A DNA stretch of 18,591 nt, taken from an uncultured Collinsella sp. Its GTDB lineage: Bacteria > Actinomycetota > Coriobacteriia > Coriobacteriales > Coriobacteriaceae. Of this stretch, positions 14,174 to 18,591 are shown piece after piece (position 1 is the stretch's first letter; every line of letters starts with the position of its first letter). The stretch lies in NCBI GenBank assembly GCA_905197385.1, contig CAJJYO010000006.1, positions 1-18,591 of the forward strand. The letters run 5' to 3'. A program made the position numbers and the translations under genes. Under the pieces are notes generated by a model, which saw only the letters and a list, made by a program, of their open reading frames with translations, was not told the DNA's origin and searched no databases.

Positions 14174-14656
14174 ATGGCTCAACCCAGGATCCTTCTTACA
14201 CGTATCGATGACCGGTTTATTTACGGGCAAGACGTTGAACTGTGGAACGAGGTTGTGGGTTCCAACCTTGTCCTAATCGTCAACGACGAGATTGCGGCGG
14301 ATTCGCGCCAATGGGCACCCATGAGGGTGGCGGCGCCAGAAGGCGTTTGGACGCGGTTTTTCTCGGTGCAAAGGACCGTCGACATCATTCATACCGCAAC
14401 GCCGCGTCAGTTGATTCTGATCATGGTGGCCTCACCCGCCGATGCGCTCGCGCTGGTTAAGGGTGGTGTGCCGATCACCAAGATTAGCATTGGCCATATG
14501 CAGGCAGGGGAAGGCAGACGCTCCGCAACGCCCGCAGTCGCCGTAGGCGACGCAGATGTCGCCGCCTTCAAAGAGCTACAAAAGCTCGGCATAGAACTAG
14601 AAATCCGCTACCTCCCCAGCTCCAATCCCGACCCCATCGGCAATCTGTTCAACTGA
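14174..14656 (+). CDS. Orphan PTS EIIB-like protein with the phosphorylated histidine replaced by tyrosine
   Basis: A 160-residue mannose-family EIIB homologue, the same length as the operon EIIB at 4450-4932 and identical to it at 86 of 160 positions in an ungapped hand alignment. The active-site segment reads LLTRIDDRFIYGQD: residue 17, the histidine that carries phosphate, is tyrosine (codon TAC at 14222-14224), while flanking Arg14, Gly18 and Gln19 are kept. It therefore cannot act as a normal phosphocarrier. The frame is otherwise intact, with conserved surfaces such as RFFSVQRT and VKGGVPITKISIG, so it may be a regulatory decoy that binds EIIA or EIIC/EIID, or an early pseudogene. No EIIA, EIIC or EIID is next to it. 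The ribosome site is weak (GGGG at 14165-14168); a TTG at 14123 could extend it by 17 residues. Confidence 0.85.
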   Translation: MAQPRILLTRIDDRFIYGQDVELWNEVVGSNLVLIVNDEIAADSRQWAPMRVAAPEGVWTRFFSVQRTVDIIHTATPRQLILIMVASPADALALVKGGVPITKISIGHMQAGEGRRSATPAVAVGDADVAAFKELQKLGIELEIRYLPSSNPDPIGNLFN

Positions 14657-14721
14657 TCCCTTGGGGACGGAGGAAGAGAAATCATTTTGCCGTCGTAGGG
14701 GGTCTGTGTGGCGCTGTCCGC

Positions 14722-14875
14722 CAAAACTATGCCGGTTTACTACAATGAATTGCTTATCGCCGAGCATGCCAAATTTGCAGAGAATATAACTGCAGGTAGA
14801 CGAGTTGCTAATTTTATATAAACCAGCGCGTGGTCGGACATTGTGGGTTCATCGTAGTAATTCGGCATAGTTTTG
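14722..14875. repeat. 154-base element with 28-bp terminal inverted repeats (MITE-like)
   Basis: The arm at 14722-14749 (CAAAACTATGCCGG...) and the reverse complement of 14848-14875 agree at 25 of 28 positions; the first 13 bases (CAAAACTATGCCG) are identical. The 98-base centre is AT-rich and codes for nothing visible. This is the shape of a miniature inverted-repeat transposable element or a large regulatory RNA hairpin. I see no target-site duplication at the ends. Confidence 0.65.
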
Positions 14876-14917
14876 TTATGTCACCAATTCGGTGGCATCG
14901 AAAAGAAGGAGTTATGC

Positions 14918-14986
14918 ATGAAACAGCGCCCGTCGGCGGCGGTGCCGGCGGGCGCTGCTGTGCGATATGTTGCGTTATGGGCTTAG
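14918..14986 (+). CDS. Possible 22-residue peptide overlapping the mutarotase terminator
   Basis: AAGGAG at 14906-14911 lies 6 bases before an ATG opening the frame MKQRPSAAVPAGAAVRYVAL (22 residues in all), ending in TAG at 14984-14986, on top of the mutarotase stop codon. Most of its codons are the two arms of the minus-strand terminator hairpin, so the peptide may be accidental. The ribosome site is nevertheless one of the best in the region. It could be a leader peptide or a true small protein; the evidence is thin. Confidence 0.2.
   Translation: MKQRPSAAVPAGAAVRYVALWA
14924..14957 (-). terminator. Terminator of the galactose mutarotase gene
   Basis: On the minus strand cagcgcccg pairs with cgggcgctg, with further inner pairing, and is followed by TTTC. 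It begins 26 bases beyond the mutarotase stop codon. Confidence 0.7.
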
Positions 14987-16035
14987 TGCCTCATAAAGTG
15001 GTATTCGATCACATTGCTGTAGGGGTGACCCGGGCCCACAATGCCCTGCGGGAACAACGGCTGGTGCGGCGTGTCGGGGTACATCTCTGCTTCGAGGGCA
15101 AAGCCGGCGCCCCAGCCATAGTTGGCATCGTCTTTGGCATGTTCGTCGCCCAGCCAGTTGCCGGTGTAGAGCTGCACGCCCGGAGCGGTAGTGTAGTAGT
15201 CCAGCTCACGACCGGTCCACATCTCCTCGACGTGCATCGCGCGGCGCAGATTACGGCCGTACTGATAGCCATCGATGCACAGACAGTGATCGTAGCCACG
15301 GGCCTGCTTGATCTGCGGGTCGTCGGCTTCCATGCCGGGCGCGACGGGGCGCAGCTCACGGAAGTCAAACGGCGTGCCCTCGACCGGAGCGATCTCGCCG
15401 GTGGGGATGTTCTGCTCGTTGATGGGCAGGTAGTGGGCAGCGTTGGCAACAAAGAAGTGCTCGCAGTCCATGCCGGCGTTATGGCCGGCAAGGTTAAAGT
15501 ACGTGTGGTTGGTCATGGACACGTAGGTGGCGCGGTCGCTCTCGCAGCCGTATTCGATACGGAAGTGGCCGGTGCGCGTCACAGTAAACACGGCCGTAAA
15601 GGTGCGGTTGCCGGGAAGACCAAGCTCGCCGTCCCCAAGCGAGGTGGTCATGCGCACGGCATTGTGGACCTCGTCGAGCTCAACGTCCCACACGCGCTTA
15701 TGCAGGCCGTGCTCAAGATCGCTGTGCAGGTTGTTGACGCCCTCGTTGGCGGGCATATGCCAGTCCGTGCCGGCGATGGTGATCGTGGCACCCGCAGTGC
15801 GGTTGGCCACGGGGCCGATGGTCGCGCCAAAGCAGGCGGGGTTGTCAAAGTAATCTTCGAGCTTATCGAAGCCCAGCACCACATCGCGCACGTTGCCGGG
15901 AATGTCGGGCACATCAATGCCCAGTACGGTGGCGCCATAGTCCATAATGCGAACGCAGATCTCGGGCCCGTTGAGGGTGTAGCGATGAACGGGGGTACCG
16001 CACGGCGCGGTGCCGAAAAGCTCGGAAGTGATCAT
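14983..16035 (-). CDS. galM: Galactose mutarotase (aldose 1-epimerase)
   Basis: A 350-residue classical GalM, interconverting alpha and beta anomers of galactose or glucose in the cytoplasm. The catalytic acid and base are visible: His177 in TNHTYFNLAG and Glu315 in GFALEAEMYPDTPHQ; His104 in NNLHS and the FGATIGPVANR segment complete the sugar site. The start at 16035 (MITSELFG) has AGGAA 4 bases upstream; an ORF extension of 20 residues to 16095 lacks both a ribosome site and family similarity. It is a single gene with its own terminator, divergent from the DeoR gene. It differs in type from the LacX-like epimerase at 11197, so the locus holds two different sugar epimerases plus a YhcH-type protein. 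Confidence 0.93.
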   Translation of the reverse strand: MITSELFGTAPCGTPVHRYTLNGPEICVRIMDYGATVLGIDVPDIPGNVRDVVLGFDKLEDYFDNPACFGATIGPVANRTAGATITIAGTDWHMPANEGVNNLHSDLEHGLHKRVWDVELDEVHNAVRMTTSLGDGELGLPGNRTFTAVFTVTRTGHFRIEYGCESDRATYVSMTNHTYFNLAGHNAGMDCEHFFVANAAHYLPINEQNIPTGEIAPVEGTPFDFRELRPVAPGMEADDPQIKQARGYDHCLCIDGYQYGRNLRRAMHVEEMWTGRELDYYTTAPGVQLYTGNWLGDEHAKDDANYGWGAGFALEAEMYPDTPHQPLFPQGIVGPGHPYSNVIEYHFMRH

Positions 16036-16180
16036 TTGGTTCCTAACATCGAGGTATTTCCGACAAACTTTAGCGCGAACAGGCGAGATTATCACTACAC
16101 CCCACTAAAGCAGGGGGTATTTTTCTCAAAAAAGTGATGATTGGAGCTGTGCGGGCGTTCATTTCTGACGCGCGCGAGTC

Positions 16181-16189
16181 TGATACAAT
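16181..16189 (+). promoter_or_regulatory. Extended -10 promoter of the DeoR gene
   Basis: TGATACAAT combines a TGn extension with a near-consensus -10 box (TACAAT, 16184-16189), 51 bases before the chosen DeoR start. The -35 region (ttctga, 15 bases upstream) is weak, as is usual for extended -10 promoters. Confidence 0.55.
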
Positions 16190-16240
16190 TTGTTCGTTAT
16201 TGTTTGAATTGACGCGAGCGTGGAACAGCGAGGACTCATC

Positions 16241-17005
16241 GTGATTAAAGCGGAGCGACAGGATAAGGTTCGTCAGCTGCTCGAGGAGCAGGGCACGGTC
16301 TCGGTCAAGGAGATTTCGGATGCGTTAGGTGTCTCGGACATGACGATCCGTCGCGACCTTGAGGAGCTTGCGAGCCTGGGCGAGATCGAGCGCGTGCACG
16401 GCGGAGCCCGCAGTGCACAGGGCCGTCCCCACGCTATGCTGCGCCATGAGTACTCACACAGCGAAAAGCGCACCAAGCATGCCGAGGAAAAGCTGCAGAT
16501 TGCGCGCCGTGCTGTGGAGCTTATCGAGGAAGGCTCGACCATCTTTTTGGGCACGGGTACCACGGTTGAGCAGATGGCCTCGATGCTGCCGGCGTGCCGC
16601 CTGCGCATCGTGACTAATTCGCTTTCGGTGTTTAACCTGCTCGAGGCGCGCGAAGACTGCGACCTGTGCCTCGTGGGCGGTATGTACCGTCGCCGCACTG
16701 CCGCCTTTGTGGGCCCCACGGCCGAGGACACCTTGCGCGCACTGGGGATCGACGCAGCCTTTATCGGCGCAAACGGCATTCTGGACGGCGACGTGTCTAC
16801 GTCTAACATGGAAGAGGGCCGCATCCAGCAGCTCGCCTTTAGCAAGGCCGACTCGCGCTATCTGATCGCCGACTCCAGCAAGATCGGCAAGCGCGACTTC
16901 TACACCTTCTGTCGTCTGGACAATTTGGACGCCGTGGTGTGCGAGCCGGGCATCGCCGCCGAGGATCGCGCCGCCATCGAGGAGCACACGCAGGTCATCT
17001 GCTAG
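16241..17005 (+). CDS. DeoR-family sugar-phosphate-responsive regulator
   Basis: A 254-residue DeoR-type repressor. The N-terminal helix-turn-helix is VSVKEISDALGVSDMTIRRDLEELASLGEIERVHGGA (about residues 20-56). The C-terminal sensor domain has the expected sugar-phosphate loops: GTGTTVEQMA, VTNSLSVFNLL, LVGGMYRRRTAAFVGP, DAAFIGANG and DSSKIGKRDF. I take the GTG at 16241 (MIKAERQDKV, the standard family opening, with AGGA 7 bases upstream) over the GTG at 16220, which has no clear ribosome site. DeoR proteins such as AgaR, LacR and GatR govern galactosamine, lactose and galactitol genes, so this one may control galM (divergent) or the amino-sugar genes; its target is not shown by the sequence. 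Confidence 0.9.
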   Translation: MIKAERQDKVRQLLEEQGTVSVKEISDALGVSDMTIRRDLEELASLGEIERVHGGARSAQGRPHAMLRHEYSHSEKRTKHAEEKLQIARRAVELIEEGSTIFLGTGTTVEQMASMLPACRLRIVTNSLSVFNLLEAREDCDLCLVGGMYRRRTAAFVGPTAEDTLRALGIDAAFIGANGILDGDVSTSNMEEGRIQQLAFSKADSRYLIADSSKIGKRDFYTFCRLDNLDAVVCEPGIAAEDRAAIEEHTQVIC

Positions 17006-17030
17006 CTAACGCTGCAGACGATACTTCTGC

Positions 17031-17048
17031 CCTCTGCCGGCGCAGGGG
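17031..17048 (+). terminator. Possible weak terminator after the DeoR gene
   Basis: cctctgc pairs with gcagggg around a cggc loop, 25 bases after the stop. There is no T tract, so termination may need Rho or rely on the convergent gene. Confidence 0.3.
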
Positions 17049-17113
17049 TTATCGCTTCACAATGACGCGTAAATAACTTTGGGCAACAAGGATGAGGCTA
17101 TTCTGGGATATGA

Positions 17114-18346
17114 CTAGACTCCGTATTTCGTCCTTATGTCCCTTGAGAATGAATCGTAGTCTTCATAGAGCCCCTCTCTGCTTTCATCCTCGGCGTGGTT
17201 TACACGTTCAAGGAGCTTATCCTTTGGAGCCTCTTTTGTTATTGCAGCCTCGCCATCGGGTATTGTGGATTGCAAGAATAGTTCTAGAGCATGGACGTCT
17301 TTGAGTATGTAGCCCGTCGAACGACCCGCTCCTGTTTTTTCGATTGCGCTGCAACTAACAAGCTGACCGAGGGTTCGTTTAACGGTTACCTCGCTGATAT
17401 CGGGGCAGTTGGACCGGATGTCGGATTTCTTAATGACGCCGGGTCTCTGTTGAAATAGAACAGCGATGCGCGCTTGCTTTGACATGGGACGAGTGCTTGA
17501 TTCAATTAAGGTACGCTGCTCGAGCTGTCGGTAGGCGGCCAGGGTTGTTCCGAGCATGAAACGGATAAAGGGTACTTCGGTGTTTTGATTTTCATTCCAT
17601 CCAGTGGAGCTTGCAGCGAGGGCGTTGTAGTAAAGCGCTTTGTTGTCTTCAATAAGTCGTTCGATGCTGATGTAACGCGCAACGTCGTATCCAGTCTTTT
17701 CGAGCAGCAGCGTTGTAAGGAGCCGGCTCATCCTGCCATTGCCATCGTTGAAGGGATGAATGCTAACAAAATCGAAGATAAAGCGGAGCGATATAAGGAG
17801 GGGATCGCAAACTTGGCGAGATAAAGCATCGTTGAGGGACTGGCAGGCTTCTTTAATAAGTCCCGGAGTTGCTAGAGCCGAAGGGGGCCTAAAGCGCACA
17901 AATCGATTACCTTGATCGTCAATGGAGACGATTTCGTTATCGCTATCTTTCCAATGGCCTCCATACGAGATTGCCGTGTGCGCCATGAGGTCACGATGCA
18001 ACTGCAGAATGACCGATGGCGTTACGGGAATGGAATCGTGTTGCTCGTGAATAAGCGACAGCACATCTCGGTATCCAGCGATTTCTTCCTCTGCGCGGGA
18101 GCTTGGCTTGGCGGAATACGCCATGATCGCTTTGAGTCTTTTTTGGGTGGTAAAAATTCCTTCAAGTCCGTTGGAGGATCGGGTGCTTTGGATCTTAGCC
18201 TCCTCCATTAGGGACGATAGAAGCTCGGGTTTGACTTGACTCAGAGCAAGCTGACGGCCTTTATGCTCGCGTATCGAGAGGAGGAGGTTGGTGATTGGAG
18301 TTGCTTCGAGTTCCGCTGGGACTGTGGTGTAATCGAACTGGCGCAT
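17114..18346 (-). CDS. Fic-family protein (predicted AMP-transferase) with C-terminal winged helix
   Basis: A 410-residue Fic protein. The catalytic loop HPFNDGNGRMSR (residues 197-208) matches HxFx(D/E)GNGRxxR fully, so it should move AMP (or a related nucleotide group) onto a hydroxyl side chain of a target. Residues 58-63, SNGLEG, fit the (S/T)xxxE(G/N) inhibitory motif with Glu62 as the blocking residue, which makes it an N-terminally self-inhibited (class II) Fic. Residues about 285-350 look like a winged helix-turn-helix (KKSDIRSNCPDISEVTVKRT), so it may bind DNA and regulate itself. AAAGGAG lies 5 bases before the ATG, and its promoter sits in a symmetrical 65-base palindrome. No separate antitoxin gene is seen. 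The last 50 residues are charged and of unknown role. Confidence 0.9.
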   Translation of the reverse strand: MRQFDYTTVPAELEATPITNLLLSIREHKGRQLALSQVKPELLSSLMEEAKIQSTRSSNGLEGIFTTQKRLKAIMAYSAKPSSRAEEEIAGYRDVLSLIHEQHDSIPVTPSVILQLHRDLMAHTAISYGGHWKDSDNEIVSIDDQGNRFVRFRPPSALATPGLIKEACQSLNDALSRQVCDPLLISLRFIFDFVSIHPFNDGNGRMSRLLTTLLLEKTGYDVARYISIERLIEDNKALYYNALAASSTGWNENQNTEVPFIRFMLGTTLAAYRQLEQRTLIESSTRPMSKQARIAVLFQQRPGVIKKSDIRSNCPDISEVTVKRTLGQLVSCSAIEKTGAGRSTGYILKDVHALELFLQSTIPDGEAAITKEAPKDKLLERVNHAEDESREGLYEDYDSFSRDIRTKYGV

Positions 18347-18353
18347 GCGGCTC

Positions 18354-18430
18354 CTTTCGGTATCACGAACATACTTTCGATATCATAATATCATTAAATG
18401 ATACCGAAAGTATGTTCGTGATACTGAAAA
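18354..18430. promoter_or_regulatory. Symmetrical four-site operator/promoter before the Fic gene
   Basis: Perfect 20-bp arms (18360-18379 and 18405-18424) extend with one mismatch to 26 bp each, around a 13-base AT-rich centre. The same word, close to TTTCGGTATCA, occurs four times: 18354-18365 and 18374-18385 forward, 18399-18410 and 18419-18430 reversed, with starts 20 bases apart within each pair. On the minus strand TTTCGG and TATGAT, 16 bases apart, form a promoter inside the palindrome (18409-18382), so a bound protein would block fic transcription. Confidence 0.65.
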
Positions 18431-18481
18431 CTAGAAACCGTGCTTCATAACTGCTTGGAAAGTTCGGATTCGACTATCTTA

Positions 18482-18591
18482 TTGTCTTGATCTGTAACAG
18501 GTAGACGGTCGAAAGTGGGCTACGTGTTACAGATTTAGATATTTCTGCTCGGGCGTTCTGTTTGTCTCGATCTGTAACATTTAAGACCGAA
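18482..18591. repeat. Hairpin and repeated ATCTGTAACA word at the right edge
   Basis: atctgtaacaggtag (18490-18504) pairs with ctacgtgttacagat (18520-18534) at 14 of 15 positions around a 15-base loop. The leading sequence ttgtctygatctgtaaca occurs at 18482-18499 and again at 18562-18579, and both are followed by a gaccgaa/gacggtcgaaa-like end. The unit runs off the window, so its full extent is unknown. No gene is seen in 18425-18591. Confidence 0.5.

Larger units (their letters stand above)
14657..14982. other. Intergenic stretch holding a repeat element and a short reading frame
   Basis: About 326 bases between the EIIB-like gene and the convergent mutarotase. It contains the 154-base inverted-repeat element (14722-14875), a small hairpin (cacc-aattc-ggtg at 14883-14895), a short frame with a good ribosome site (14918-14986), and the mutarotase terminator. 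No larger gene is credible. Confidence 0.7.

Noticed and set aside
14830..16137. 435-codon open frame on the plus strand opposite galM
   Set aside because: It is the antisense shadow of the well-supported mutarotase, with no recognisable protein motifs; long antisense frames are common in GC-rich coding DNA.

Overview
The window reads as chromosomal DNA of a high-GC, gut-type actinobacterium, most likely Collinsella or a close Coriobacteriia relative. That assignment is an inference from base composition, strong AGGAG-type ribosome binding sites, protein style and gene content; no 16S or phylogenetic marker is present. Genes lie on both strands.

Left part (1-3000): the 3' portion of an NAD-type isocitrate dehydrogenase, a single-pass membrane protein with a very acidic cytoplasmic tail and an outer SurA-N-like domain, then a minus-strand pair (four-helix DUF2975 membrane protein plus a small Cro/C1-type regulator) read from a recognisable promoter. 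A 700-base non-coding stretch (about 2986-3688) follows, dense in palindromes, and is the control region of the next operon.

Central part (3689-13744): an amino-sugar utilisation locus. A complete mannose-family PTS (EIIA, YajC, EIIB, EIIC, EIID) is followed by a GntR/UTRA regulator, an AgaS-type amino-sugar-phosphate isomerase/deaminase, a NagA-type deacetylase, a minus-strand flavodoxin, a LacX-like aldose epimerase, a LacC-type tagatose-6-phosphate kinase, a 43-residue remnant of a second nagA, and a YhcH-family protein. Taken together this fits uptake of N-acetylgalactosamine as the 6-phosphate, deacetylation, deamination/isomerisation to tagatose-6-phosphate and phosphorylation to the bisphosphate; the aldolase is not in the window. 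The same 13-base palindromic word precedes both the PTS operon and agaS, so the GntR protein probably controls both.

Right part (13745-18591): a tRNA-Thr(CGT) gene with terminator on the minus strand, an orphan second EIIB whose phosphorylated histidine has become tyrosine, a 154-base MITE-like inverted-repeat element, a galactose mutarotase on the minus strand, a DeoR regulator, and a Fic-family AMP-transferase-like protein on the minus strand whose promoter sits inside a large symmetrical palindrome. The last 110 bases hold a 15-bp-arm hairpin and a further copy of its arm sequence.

Most striking points: the EIIB with His17 replaced by Tyr, the decayed nagA tail, the inverted-repeat element, the four-site palindrome before fic, the YajC gene built into the PTS operon, and an unusually large hydrophilic insert in EIID. 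All assignments were made by eye from sequence and remembered family features; no database search was run.
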